From positions 1 through 35,292 of the forward strand of contig JAFQOY010000183.1 in assembly GCA_017412025.1 (NCBI GenBank): DNA of 35,292 nucleotides, in the 5' to 3' direction. Position 1 is the first letter of the stretch. Every line of letters starts with the position of its first letter. Made by a program: the position numbers and the translations under genes. Positions 25,924 to 34,563 of the stretch are shown one piece after another. This stretch comes from Clostridia bacterium (GTDB lineage: Bacteria > Bacillota_A > Clostridia > Christensenellales > Aristaeellaceae). A model generated the notes under the pieces. The model did not search any database. It saw nothing but the letters and a program-made list of their open reading frames with translations, and was not told where the DNA came from.

Positions 25924-25972
25924 GCTTACGACATAAAGACGAAGCGCTGCGCCGTTTTCTTCCAGCTCTTCA

Positions 25973-26016
25973 AAAAAACGGATGATTCCGATTCATTTCG
26001 GCGTCATCCGTTTTTT
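25973..26016. terminator. Bidirectional terminator between ansA and panE
   Basis: AAAAAACGGATGA (25973-25985) pairs with TCATCCGTTTTTT (26004-26016) over 13 bases with an 18-base loop. A-tract and T-tract let it act for both convergent transcripts. Confidence 0.9.
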
Positions 26017-26049
26017 GCTATGCAGCTGGATTATCTGTTTTGCAGCGCA

Positions 26050-26961
26050 TCAGTATGCCGCCTCAATCTCTTTTACACGCCTGTACAGCCACTCGTTCAC
26101 CGGAACGGCGACGCCGTGCTTTTGCCCAAGGCGCACCATCGTCCCGGCAAAGAGCTCCACCTCGCTCTTTCTGTGCGCGTCGCCGTCCTGCGCCATGCTG
26201 GGCTTTCCGTCCGGCGCGAACGTATCCGCCAGCTTAAGCCAGCCGTCAAACTCCTCGTCGCTGATGGGATAACCTTCAAGCCCGGCGATCGTCTGCGCCT
26301 CGCGCATCGCGCCGATCATCGTATTCCTCGCCTCGCCTGCGCGCTGCACGCCGCCGTAATCGCAGGAAAACACCATCGTCGCCTGGTTGATGCCCACATT
26401 GAACATCAGCTTGCTCCACTGCCTGCGCAGCATATCCTCGACCGGCATGACCATCACGTCATGGGCAATCAGGCAATCCGCCACAGCCTGAACGCGCGCA
26501 GACACGGGGCCTTCCTGCTTTTCTCCCAGCACAATCTTGCCCGGATGCTCATAACGCAGGCTGTTGCCTTCCTTCACCGCATCCATGCCCTGCGCGACAG
26601 CGTAGAGCACGTTCTTTTCTCCAAAGCGCTCGCAGAGCGCCTCTTCGCTCGTCACGCCGTTGATCAGGGAAATCATCAGCGTGTTTTCGCCCACAAAACC
26701 GCTCATCGTCTCCATCGCAGAAGCCAGTCCGCCCTGCTTGGTCGCGATGATGATCAGGTCAAGCGGCTCCGCATCCTTCGGCGTCACATACGGAAAATCG
26801 ACGCGTCTGCCGTTGACCAGCACGCCCTCGCGCGTATAGCGCGCATACCTCGCCTCATCCACGATCACGCGCAGATCCGCGCCGGAAGACAGCAGCCGCT
26901 CGGCATACAGCGTGCCGACAGCGCCAAGGCCGATCAGGCCGATGGTTTTGATCTTGTTCAT
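26050..26961 (-). CDS. panE: 2-dehydropantoate 2-reductase (PanE/ApbA family)
   Basis: Predicted to reduce ketopantoate to pantoate with NADPH for coenzyme A synthesis. The 303-residue protein has the Rossmann loop GLGAVG at 11-16, the catalytic Lys in WSKLMFNVGINQ and a later C-terminal helix bundle with EVELFAGTMVRLGQKHGV. No panB, panC or panD is near, and the family includes members with other keto-acid substrates, so the exact reaction is less sure than the fold. The ATG at 26961 follows AGGAGG. It is the last of seven close-set minus-strand genes, 21 bases after the acyltransferase gene. Confidence 0.85.
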   Translation of the reverse strand: MNKIKTIGLIGLGAVGTLYAERLLSSGADLRVIVDEARYARYTREGVLVNGRRVDFPYVTPKDAEPLDLIIIATKQGGLASAMETMSGFVGENTLMISLINGVTSEEALCERFGEKNVLYAVAQGMDAVKEGNSLRYEHPGKIVLGEKQEGPVSARVQAVADCLIAHDVMVMPVEDMLRRQWSKLMFNVGINQATMVFSCDYGGVQRAGEARNTMIGAMREAQTIAGLEGYPISDEEFDGWLKLADTFAPDGKPSMAQDGDAHRKSEVELFAGTMVRLGQKHGVAVPVNEWLYRRVKEIEAAY

Positions 26962-26982
26962 TGTGTATTGTTCCTCCTGTGC

Positions 26983-28194
26983 TTATGCCTTTTTCTTCCT
27001 GCGCCAGGCGTTCCATCTCTTCTGCAGCGCCCTGGCCGCCGGATGCTCAAATCCATAGGTGATCAGCGCAGCCACGGCGATGGAAACCGCAAAGCAGGCA
27101 AACGTATACGTCAGCTGCCAGGCATGATCGCCCTCCCAGTTCGGATTCTCATAGCTGCTGGGAATCACCTTGTACGTAATCAGCCATACGGCAATCGTCT
27201 GATGCCAGATGTAAAACTGCAGCGAAATGCGCGAGAGAAAACGTGTGACGGGATTGCCCAGAATCCGCCTGAAGACGAGCCCCGCATTGGCGCTTGATAC
27301 CAGCAGCAGGGCGCCCAGCATCCCCATCGCAAGGCGGTTGTTCATCTGCCCGCGCCGGATCGCCAGCACGTCCGGGCAGCGCGACTGCCCCCTGACGACC
27401 TCCCAGAGCATGCATATCGCCGCAATGCTGAGCGCCGTAAACAGGATCCTGCTCAGCGCGTTCGGCCTGCGCTGCGCAATCCATACGTGAACTGCGGCTG
27501 CGCCCATGCCCAGCGCAAACGTATCCAGATACGCAGGCAGCTGGTTGCAGAACATGGATACGTCCTTCACGTTCATGCCCACATAGCCCCTGAACGCCAG
27601 AGCAGAGGCGACCATCACGGCAAACGTCGTCGCAGGCAGCCTGTAAAACGCGCGCGCCAGCAGCGGAAAGAGCAGGTAAAACTGCATCTCCAGCGCCAGC
27701 GTCCACAGCGCGCCGCCAAGATTGGACGCATAATACGCATCATAGAAGAACATATGCGTATACGTCAGATGCGAAAGCAGATCACGCCTGAGATGCCCGG
27801 GAACATGATACGCGCAGGTCGCCATCGCCACGGCAAACATCACGGCGATCGTCAGCAGATACGAGGGGTGGATGCGCATCAGCCTGCGCGCGTAAAAATC
27901 AAGCGTATCCGGCTTCTTTCCGCCCTCATAGCGCATGCGCGCCCACGGCAGATACAGACAGAAGCCGCTGATGAGAATCATGATGTCAACCCAGATGTAG
28001 CCCGAACGCACCAGCGGATCAAAGCTGATATCTTTGCCAAAGACATACAGCCCCGGAAAAAGCCAGGACTGCTGCCAGATATGATACCATGCGACGATCA
28101 TCACCGCCATCACGCGCAGACCATCGCAGGTATCCACATATTTGAGGCTGGGCGGCGTCCTCGCGTCGCGCAGCCATTTTCCAAAGGGGTTCAT
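26983..28194 (-). CDS. Acyltransferase family 3 membrane protein
   Basis: A 403-residue integral membrane protein of the acyltransferase 3 (OafA/NolL-like) type, which moves acyl groups onto sugars or other extracytoplasmic molecules. It opens with the family region DTCDGLRVMAVMIVAWYHIW containing the conserved His, followed by about ten hydrophobic helices, LGGALWTLALEMQFYLLFPL (a family hallmark W-x2-E-x2-F-Y block) and a basic tail (KRWNAWRRKKKA). The start at 28194 has AAAGGA upstream. The target is unknown; position in a run with a glycosyltransferase and a D,D-carboxypeptidase points to cell-envelope or spore-coat sugars (inference). Confidence 0.88.
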   Translation of the reverse strand: MNPFGKWLRDARTPPSLKYVDTCDGLRVMAVMIVAWYHIWQQSWLFPGLYVFGKDISFDPLVRSGYIWVDIMILISGFCLYLPWARMRYEGGKKPDTLDFYARRLMRIHPSYLLTIAVMFAVAMATCAYHVPGHLRRDLLSHLTYTHMFFYDAYYASNLGGALWTLALEMQFYLLFPLLARAFYRLPATTFAVMVASALAFRGYVGMNVKDVSMFCNQLPAYLDTFALGMGAAAVHVWIAQRRPNALSRILFTALSIAAICMLWEVVRGQSRCPDVLAIRRGQMNNRLAMGMLGALLLVSSANAGLVFRRILGNPVTRFLSRISLQFYIWHQTIAVWLITYKVIPSSYENPNWEGDHAWQLTYTFACFAVSIAVAALITYGFEHPAARALQKRWNAWRRKKKA

Positions 28195-28233
28195 AAGTAG
28201 TCCTTTCGCCTGTGCAGCTCTGCACGGCATGTG

Positions 28234-28614
28234 TTACTGGATGATAACGTCCAGGTCGTCGTATTCGCTCTTCGGCGCGTCGCCCTCCAGGCGCACGACC
28301 ACCCTGTGCGGCAGACATACGATCGTCTTCGCGCCGTTTTTCATCTTTCCCTGCCGGATGCACAGGCCGTCGCGGCAGTTGGCGTCCTGCATCCATACCG
28401 CGCCGTCTTTGATCATCAGCAGGTTGACCGAACCGTCCTCCTGCCTGACCTCATACTCTCCCTCCATCACCAGCGGACGGCGCAGCCTTTCTTCTCCGTC
28501 GACCGTCACCACAACGACGGAAGCCTCTCCGCCCAGAGAAACCTGAGAGACAATATACAGTGCGCCCGCCAGCAAAAGAGCCAGCAAAATGATGATGATA
28601 TCCTTCTTTTTCAT
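28234..28614 (-). CDS. NusG domain II-containing protein
   Basis: A 126-residue membrane-anchored protein: lysines, then one hydrophobic helix (about 5-22), then a NusG domain II-like beta domain. The family cysteines are present: Cys80 and Cys85 in DANCRDGLC, and Cys100 with His103 in IVCLPH. Members are common in Clostridia; the conserved Cys/His set suggests a redox or metal site, but the function is unknown and it is not a NusG transcription factor. The start codon ATG 28614 has no clear ribosome site, so translation may depend on the upstream gene, which ends 32 bases earlier. Confidence 0.85.
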   Translation of the reverse strand: MKKKDIIIILLALLLAGALYIVSQVSLGGEASVVVVTVDGEERLRRPLVMEGEYEVRQEDGSVNLLMIKDGAVWMQDANCRDGLCIRQGKMKNGAKTIVCLPHRVVVRLEGDAPKSEYDDLDVIIQ

Positions 28615-28646
28615 AGCTGTCTGTTTACGGCTTTCTGTTTGATTTT

Positions 28647-31505
28647 CTATACGGCGTCTGCAGCTTCCGGGCTTTGCGCATCAGTTTCCTGCCCGGCCTG
28701 CGTCTGCTGATCCTCCTCAGATTCCTGCGTCTGTGAAGCGCTGCTCTCCGGCTCATCCGCCGCAGTTGCCTCGCCCACATAGGTCAGCCGCTCCGTTTTC
28801 TTTGTCTGGAGGTTTTTCAGCGACAGCGTGCTGGTACGCAGGTTCACAACGGAATACGCCGCAGACGTCGGATACGGCTCGCTGCCGATAAACAGATCGT
28901 ATCCGCTTCCGCCGAAATACAGTTCCTCGCCCGCAATGGAGCAGCTGCCGTCGCGTCGGAAGACGTATTCCACGCCGCGTGCGTTCTTCCAGCGGCCGAT
29001 AATGCGGTATACATACGCGTTCATCCGCTTTTTCGCCGTCGGATGATCCGCGATGCGCTCAAGCAGCTCCAGCGCGTCAAGCGGCCTCTTCTGGTCCGTC
29101 AGTTCCTGTGCGCGGCTGAGGCACGCTTCTTCATACATCTCCCGAATCTGCGCATACCGCTGCGGCAGTTCGCTGTCCCATACGTCCTCAAGCGTCCGCA
29201 CCACGCTGGCGAAATCCCCAAGCTCCATATCCATGCGCGCGGCGTTGAAGCGATCCAGCAGCCAGGCGTCCTCGTTGTTTCTTACGCGCTGTTTGGCGTC
29301 CTCGTAGCTGCCCAGCACGGCGAACGCCTTCGCTGCAGCCTCATATTCCCCCGCAGCCTCGTGCACGGCGGCCAAAGCATACTGTGCGCGCATGGTGCGC
29401 TCCTCCGCATCCAGATACGCGCCGCAGGCAGCAAACAGCTCCCGCGCCTGCGCGTATTCCCCTTCTTCATCCATCTGCGCCGCCAGCGCATACCGGCTGC
29501 GTCTGAGCTGGTTTTTCGCATCCTCATAATCGCCCAGCGCCTCATAGCGCGCAAGCGCGTCCGCATAGTCGCCCGCAGCATAGCTCTTTTCCGCCAGCAT
29601 ATAGCGGCAGATCTGCGCCTTCTGCGCAGCGTCCTCATACTTGCCCAGCCCCTCAAAGCGCAGCAGCGCGCTCTGCGGCGCGGTTTCCATTTCGCTAAGT
29701 GCAATCTGGTACTCCAGCTTATCCGTCCGCTCGTCCGCATCGGCATAGTCGCCCAGGGAAGCGAACTGAAGCGCAGCGCTCTCGCTGTATCCGTCCGCCT
29801 CCAGCTGCGATGCATAATCATAAACGGCACGGTTGAGCATTTCGCCCTGCTCTCCCTCGCGCGGCAGCTGCTCCAGCCAGGCGATTGCCGCCTCGTAATC
29901 GCCCGCTTCATAGGCGGCGGCGCCCAGCGTGAACGCTGCGTCCGCAAAGCGGGCGGCGGCGTCCTCATGATCCTGCGCAAGCCTGAGCTGCTCTGCGGCG
30001 GCCTCAAGCTCGCCCTTTCCAAGCGCCTTCATGCCCGCATCATACCGGCATGCCTTCGCGCGAGGCTCCGCTTCCTCATAGATACCCAGCGACTCATACA
30101 GCTCGGCGGCGTGCACCAGCTCGCCCGCCTCCTGCTCCTCCATCGCCCAGCTGTAGCGGCATTTGCGGATGAGCGCAATCGCATCGCTCATGCCCGACAC
30201 CTTCAGCAGCTGTTCGCAGGCAGCCTCGTATTCCCCCGCAAGCATCAGGTGCCTGCCGTAGTCGTATGTGCATTCGCGCACGAGCTCCGCTGCGTTCCTG
30301 TATTCGCCCAGCGACTGATAGCGCTCAAGCGCCCGGGGATAATCAAGCGCCTCGCGCGCCTCCCCCGCGACGGTGTAAATCAGCTCCAGCAGCAGCGCGT
30401 TCGCTTCTTCATTGCCGGAGACGGACACAAGCAGTTTCTCCGCCTTCTCGCGGTCGCCGCCCTCGGAGGCGAGCTTCGCCCGGTCGATCACCGCCCGCTC
30501 GTAAAGCTCCTCCGCCTTTGCGCTGCTCAGCGCCTTTGCGCGCGCGGCCGCTTCCTCAAGCGCCGCGTCGCTGCCCGCGACAATCAGGCCGCCGATGATG
30601 ATCTCTTCGACCTCATTCGCCTTCTCGCCCGCGCCGAACATGCCCGGCCAGTATGTCTCCACAAAGACGTAGATCGCTTTCGCATCCGCATACAGGCCCT
30701 GATCCGCCTTCTGCTGCGCCAGATAGCACGCGCCGTACGGAACGCCCCATCGCGCCATAGCCATGGCGATGATCAGCACAATCAGCAGCGCGATGACCGT
30801 CTTCATCGCGCGCCTGCGCTTTTTGCTCTGCTTCCTTATTGCATTCTGCTCCTTGACGGTCGTCTCGCTGGAACGGCGCAGAGTGTCCTGCGTCTTCTGC
30901 TCACGCTCGCGCTCCTTTCGCCCTTCCGTGGAATCGATAGCCGCAAAGGAGTACTTTTCCATCACTTCCGTGCGCACCCGCTCGCAGCGCAGGCATGCGT
31001 CGTCGCTCGTCCTATTCGCACGTCCGCAGACGCACATCCATACGATATCGTCCTCGCGCGCATAGCCTGCGGCGTCCGCCCCGGCGACGGCGCGCAGCCT
31101 GTCAAGCTCGCGCCCCTCCGGCAGGTTGTTGGGCGTATACTCGCGCACATTGCGCTCCTCGCGCCGCCAGAGCATGCCGTCCTCATACCAGACCTTTTCA
31201 ACCGACGCCTCCACGCGCACTGCGCCATCCACGTGCTCGGGCATAAATACGCCGCTGAAATGCGAACGTCCCTCGCCCTTTGCGCCGGCGCGCACCAGTC
31301 TGCCGCCCAGACGGTTGTTGTCCGCGTCAAAGCAGATGATGTTCATCTGCAGGCTGTCGATCACCTTTTCGGACAGATTGAAAAACTCAATGTGACACAG
31401 TATCTGCTCTCGCTCATGGGTATCCGCGTTTTCCTGAACTTCCTGGATTTCCCGATTTACCGTCACCTTTGTGATTTCCACCGGGCAGGTCAGATCGCTC
31501 TTCAT
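28647..31505 (-). CDS. Large membrane-anchored repeat protein with zinc ribbon
   Basis: A 952-residue protein I cannot assign a role. Order of parts: an N-terminal beta-type domain (about 1-125); a zinc ribbon, CVCGRANRTSDDACLRC, with Cys158, 160, 171 and 174; a charged stretch ending KKRRR; one transmembrane helix at about 235-251; then some eleven degenerate helical repeats of 36-38 residues (about 340-800) with a consensus like AGxYxxAxxxFxxLGxYxDAxxxxxxxxY, of TPR/Sel1 style; a small C-terminal beta domain (about 815-890, with RWKNARGVEYVF and YLFIG-like segments); and an acidic Gln/Glu/Ser-rich tail. The basic side precedes the helix, so the ribbon is probably inside the cell and the repeats outside. 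GAGGTG lies 6 bases before the ATG. Confidence 0.85.
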   Translation of the reverse strand: MKSDLTCPVEITKVTVNREIQEVQENADTHEREQILCHIEFFNLSEKVIDSLQMNIICFDADNNRLGGRLVRAGAKGEGRSHFSGVFMPEHVDGAVRVEASVEKVWYEDGMLWRREERNVREYTPNNLPEGRELDRLRAVAGADAAGYAREDDIVWMCVCGRANRTSDDACLRCERVRTEVMEKYSFAAIDSTEGRKEREREQKTQDTLRRSSETTVKEQNAIRKQSKKRRRAMKTVIALLIVLIIAMAMARWGVPYGACYLAQQKADQGLYADAKAIYVFVETYWPGMFGAGEKANEVEEIIIGGLIVAGSDAALEEAAARAKALSSAKAEELYERAVIDRAKLASEGGDREKAEKLLVSVSGNEEANALLLELIYTVAGEAREALDYPRALERYQSLGEYRNAAELVRECTYDYGRHLMLAGEYEAACEQLLKVSGMSDAIALIRKCRYSWAMEEQEAGELVHAAELYESLGIYEEAEPRAKACRYDAGMKALGKGELEAAAEQLRLAQDHEDAAARFADAAFTLGAAAYEAGDYEAAIAWLEQLPREGEQGEMLNRAVYDYASQLEADGYSESAALQFASLGDYADADERTDKLEYQIALSEMETAPQSALLRFEGLGKYEDAAQKAQICRYMLAEKSYAAGDYADALARYEALGDYEDAKNQLRRSRYALAAQMDEEGEYAQARELFAACGAYLDAEERTMRAQYALAAVHEAAGEYEAAAKAFAVLGSYEDAKQRVRNNEDAWLLDRFNAARMDMELGDFASVVRTLEDVWDSELPQRYAQIREMYEEACLSRAQELTDQKRPLDALELLERIADHPTAKKRMNAYVYRIIGRWKNARGVEYVFRRDGSCSIAGEELYFGGSGYDLFIGSEPYPTSAAYSVVNLRTSTLSLKNLQTKKTERLTYVGEATAADEPESSASQTQESEEDQQTQAGQETDAQSPEAADAV

Positions 31506-31561
31506 CCTGTCACCTCGTCTATCTGGTCGTTCGTATCGGCTGTTCCTTCTCCGCCCTGCCG

Positions 31562-32272
31562 TTACATCCTGTGCAGCAGTTCAATCTCCCTTGCATCCAG
31601 CTCGCGCCACTCGCCCCTGCGCAGCGCGCCAAGCTCCAGCGGGCCAAAACGCACGCGGCGCAGCAGGAGCACCTTGTGCCCCACCGCATCAAACATGCGG
31701 CGTACCTGACGGTTGCGTCCCTCATGGATTGTCACCAGAATATCGGAAAACAGGCTCTCGTCGCGCACCACGCGCACATCTGCCGGATACGTGCGCCGCT
31801 GATCGCCCTCCATGTACACGCCCTGGCGCAGGCGATCGATCGCCTCGTTGCTCGGGTTACCCGTCACGCGCGCAAGATATACCTTATCCGCCTCGCAGCT
31901 TGGATGGGTCAGCCGCTGCGCCATTTCGCCGTCGTTGGTCAGCAGCAGCAGACCTTCGCTGTCATAGTCGAGCCTGCCCACCGGATAGAGCCTCACCGGG
32001 AAATCGCGGAAGCGATCCATGACCGTCTCTCTGCCCTTTTCGTCGCTGACCGTCGTCACCTCGCCCGCAGGCTTGTGGTAGATGATGTAGCGCTTTTCCT
32101 CCTCCGGCGTGATCCTTACGCCGTCCACCAGCACCACGTCGCCCTCTTCAACCTGCGTGCCCATCTCCGTGATCACCGCGCCGTTAACCGACACGCGGCC
32201 GGCCGCAATGATCTCCTCGCACTTTCTGCGCGCGGCCACGCCGCACATGGCCATGTATTTCTGAAGTCTCAT
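31562..32272 (-). CDS. rluB: Ribosomal large subunit pseudouridine synthase B
   Basis: Makes a pseudouridine in helix 89 of 23S rRNA (position 2605 in E. coli numbering, by homology). The 236-residue protein has an S4 RNA-binding domain (1-60, MRLQKYMAMCGVAARRKCEE) and the RsuA/RluB catalytic block GRLDYDSEGLLLLTNDG with Asp102. The start at 32272 has AAAGGAG upstream. In Bacillus and Clostridia rluB follows dacB-spmA-spmB; here it follows dacB directly and the spm genes are missing from between them. RluE/RluF relatives share the motif, but the synteny favours RluB. Confidence 0.9.
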   Translation of the reverse strand: MRLQKYMAMCGVAARRKCEEIIAAGRVSVNGAVITEMGTQVEEGDVVLVDGVRITPEEEKRYIIYHKPAGEVTTVSDEKGRETVMDRFRDFPVRLYPVGRLDYDSEGLLLLTNDGEMAQRLTHPSCEADKVYLARVTGNPSNEAIDRLRQGVYMEGDQRRTYPADVRVVRDESLFSDILVTIHEGRNRQVRRMFDAVGHKVLLLRRVRFGPLELGALRRGEWRELDAREIELLHRM

Positions 32273-32317
32273 GCCTGTCTCCTTTATGTCATCGCCGCAG
32301 CATTCGCTGCAGCCTGT

Positions 32318-33415
32318 TTACAGCATCCATCTGGACGCGATGCGGCGCATGTTGGGCCAGATCCCTTTTCCGCCCACATAGCCGCTTGCGACCACCTCGC
32401 ACGTACCGTATACCTTCCCATCCAGCACCAGCGCAGCCGTTCCGATGTGCCTGCCGGGATAGACCGGCGCAGACACGCTCCCGGGGATATCCAGCACAAT
32501 CTGCGCCGCCTCGCCGCTTTCAAGGGGTATGCTCAGCTCCTCCATCACGCAAAGCCCTACCGAGCTTTCCATGCCGTCCGTCACCGCGATGCGCCCTGCG
32601 GACATCGCCGGCGCCAGCAGACGCGCCATGGTATACGTCTCAAAGCAGCCGTCCATCAGCCGCGCCGCCTCGTCAAACCAGGCGTAGCAATTGAGCACCG
32701 CGCCCACAAGCTCCATTCTGTCCCGCCTTGCGCCAAAGACAAGGCATCTGCCTGCCCGGCTCGTATAGCCGGTTTTGACGCCCGTCGCCCCCGCATAATC
32801 CGAAAGCAGCCGGTTCTTGTTTTTGAGCTGCCGGTCATACGTGCGCCCCTGCCAGGGAATCGCCGCCCGCTCCGCAGAAACCAGCGACCGGAACGCATCG
32901 CTTCGCATGGCTTCGCGGGCGATCAGCGCCAGATCGTATGCGGTGGTATAGTGCGTATCGTCGGGCAGCCCATGCGGATTGGCAAAATGCGTATTGACTG
33001 CGCCGATTTGCCGCGCGCGCTCGTTCATCATCTGCACAAACCGGGATACGGAGCCGCCGATATGCTCGGCGATGGCGACGGCGGCGTCGTTGCCGCTTGC
33101 GAGCATCAGCCCTTTGAGCATCTGCTCAAGCGTGAGCGTCTCCCCCTGCTGCAGATAGATCGACGTTCCCGGCACGCCGAACGCATTGGCCGAGCATGTC
33201 ACCTGCGCGCTCAGATCGCCGTGCTCAAGGGCCAGCAGCGCCGTCATCACCTTGGTCGTCGAGGCCATCGGAAGCCTTTCGTGCATGTTCTTTTCAAAGA
33301 GCACGCGTCCCGTTTCCATTTCCATCACGCACGCTGCTTTGGCGCTGGTTTCGCCCTGCGCCAAAGCCCCAACATGATTATACATAAAAACCAGAGCAAA
33401 GAAAAGCCCTGCCAT
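32318..33415 (-). CDS. dacB: D-alanyl-D-alanine carboxypeptidase (DacB-like), probable ACG start
   Basis: A low-molecular-weight penicillin-binding protein (S11) that trims stem peptides, by synteny the sporulation enzyme DacB that sets cortex cross-linking. Motifs numbered from the ATG: STTK 52-55, SGN 107-109, KTG 214-216. The coordinate given uses the ATG at 33415 (365 residues), but that start has no ribosome site at a usable distance (GGAGG is 20 bases away) and leaves a signal peptide with no positive charge. Four codons earlier an ACG at 33427 lies 8 bases after GGAGG and would give MKRWMAGLFFALVF, a normal signal peptide. No ATG, GTG or TTG lies between the preceding gene's TAA and 33415. 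The real start is therefore probably ACG, or a mutated or misread ATG. Confidence 0.9.
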   Translation of the reverse strand: MAGLFFALVFMYNHVGALAQGETSAKAACVMEMETGRVLFEKNMHERLPMASTTKVMTALLALEHGDLSAQVTCSANAFGVPGTSIYLQQGETLTLEQMLKGLMLASGNDAAVAIAEHIGGSVSRFVQMMNERARQIGAVNTHFANPHGLPDDTHYTTAYDLALIAREAMRSDAFRSLVSAERAAIPWQGRTYDRQLKNKNRLLSDYAGATGVKTGYTSRAGRCLVFGARRDRMELVGAVLNCYAWFDEAARLMDGCFETYTMARLLAPAMSAGRIAVTDGMESSVGLCVMEELSIPLESGEAAQIVLDIPGSVSAPVYPGRHIGTAALVLDGKVYGTCEVVASGYVGGKGIWPNMRRIASRWML

Positions 33416-33430
33416 CCATCTTTTCGTCGG

Positions 33431-34543
33431 TTACGCCTCCCTTCCTGAACTTTCCTTTCCGTCGTCCGTCTTTTTCAGGATCCGTTCAAAGTATATGCGG
33501 TTGTGAAGCGCCGCCTGATCTCCCGGATGCAGCAGCAGCGCCTGCTCGTTCATCCGCGCCGCCTGCTCGTGCTCGCCCAGCCGGTCATAGCACACGCACA
33601 GCTGCATCAGCGGGATATAGCCGTATGCGTCCGGCGATACGAATGCACCGCCTTTGCCCGGCATGGCGCACATGAGCGCAGCGCGATACCAGAAGATGGC
33701 GGATGCAGGATCATCTTCTTCCAGCAGACATGATCCCATCGCGCACAGCGCCTCCGCCCGCGGCGGCGCAAGGGCCAGCGCTGTCAGGCAGGACTGTTTT
33801 GCCTCCTGCAGCCTGCCAAGCCTCCGCAGGCATTCGCCCCGCCGGATACATGCGTCCCACCGGTTTTCTATCCAGCCCTCTCCGTCGACCACATCCGCAA
33901 ACATACGCTGCGCCGCCGCAAATTCTCCGGCGTTCATCAGTTCGCGCGCATAGTAGTACCAATCGCGCGGCGCAAGCGCTTCGCCGCTGTTTATCCATGT
34001 TTTATAGATTGCCAGATTACGCGCACAGCTTTCCTTTCCATGGCTGCCCGTGTGACGCACGGAAATATCCGCATGGATGACCCGGCCGGATACTTGCATC
34101 GCCTCGTGCACCCTGCCGCTGAAGACAAAGCCCGCTTCCCTGCGCACGATACGCTCGCGGTCAAAGACCAGCGTGCACCGCCCGTCCGGCGCAAAGGCAT
34201 ACCGGTAAGGCGTCATCACCGCGTCCACGCTTCCGTCAAGCGACGCCTTCAGCCCGATCAGCTTTTCGCATTCCTCTTCTTCCAGCATGTCATCCGCGTC
34301 CAGCCAGAGAATATAAGGCATCCGCGCATATGCAAAGGAAGCGTTGCGCGCTGCAGCGAAATCGTCTCGCCAGACATAATCATAGATTCTGTCGGTAAAC
34401 CCGGCGGCAATTTCCTTTGTTCTGTCCGCAGAGCCCGTATCCACAATCACGATTTCATCCACCGCATTCCTGACGCTTTCAAGGCACTGTGCCAGCTTCT
34501 CCTCCTCGTCGCGCACGATCATACAAAGCGACAGCTGCGCCAT
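33431..34543 (-). CDS. Family 2 glycosyltransferase with C-terminal TPRs
   Basis: A 370-residue cytoplasmic protein. Residues 1-200 are a GT-A fold: LSLCMIVRDEEEKLAQCL, DEIVIVDTGSADRT and the metal-binding LWLDADD with Asp82, Asp84 and Asp85. From about 215 on there are tetratricopeptide-type helices (AGEFAAAQRMF, LGRLQEAKQSCLTALALAP, LGEHEQAARMNEQALLLHP). This GT2-plus-TPR layout is found in enzymes that glycosylate proteins or peptides, such as SunS-like ones. The start ATG 34543 has GGAAGG upstream; a longer frame extends into the collagen-like gene region and is rejected. It is divergent from the collagen-like gene, which I infer is its acceptor, and heads the run of minus-strand genes that includes dacB. 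Confidence 0.88.
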   Translation of the reverse strand: MAQLSLCMIVRDEEEKLAQCLESVRNAVDEIVIVDTGSADRTKEIAAGFTDRIYDYVWRDDFAAARNASFAYARMPYILWLDADDMLEEEECEKLIGLKASLDGSVDAVMTPYRYAFAPDGRCTLVFDRERIVRREAGFVFSGRVHEAMQVSGRVIHADISVRHTGSHGKESCARNLAIYKTWINSGEALAPRDWYYYARELMNAGEFAAAQRMFADVVDGEGWIENRWDACIRRGECLRRLGRLQEAKQSCLTALALAPPRAEALCAMGSCLLEEDDPASAIFWYRAALMCAMPGKGGAFVSPDAYGYIPLMQLCVCYDRLGEHEQAARMNEQALLLHPGDQAALHNRIYFERILKKTDDGKESSGREA

Positions 34544-34563
34544 ATCATTCCTTCCCTCCGTTT

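Noticed and set aside
28201..28230. GTGCAG/CTGCAC hairpin before the acyltransferase gene
   Set aside because: The loop is too small, and no T-run follows, so it is not a terminator.
29043..31709. Plus-strand open frame of 888 codons
   Set aside because: It is antisense to the large repeat protein, rich in Arg, His and Leu, as expected from the complementary strand of a GC-rich gene; no motif, no ribosome site.
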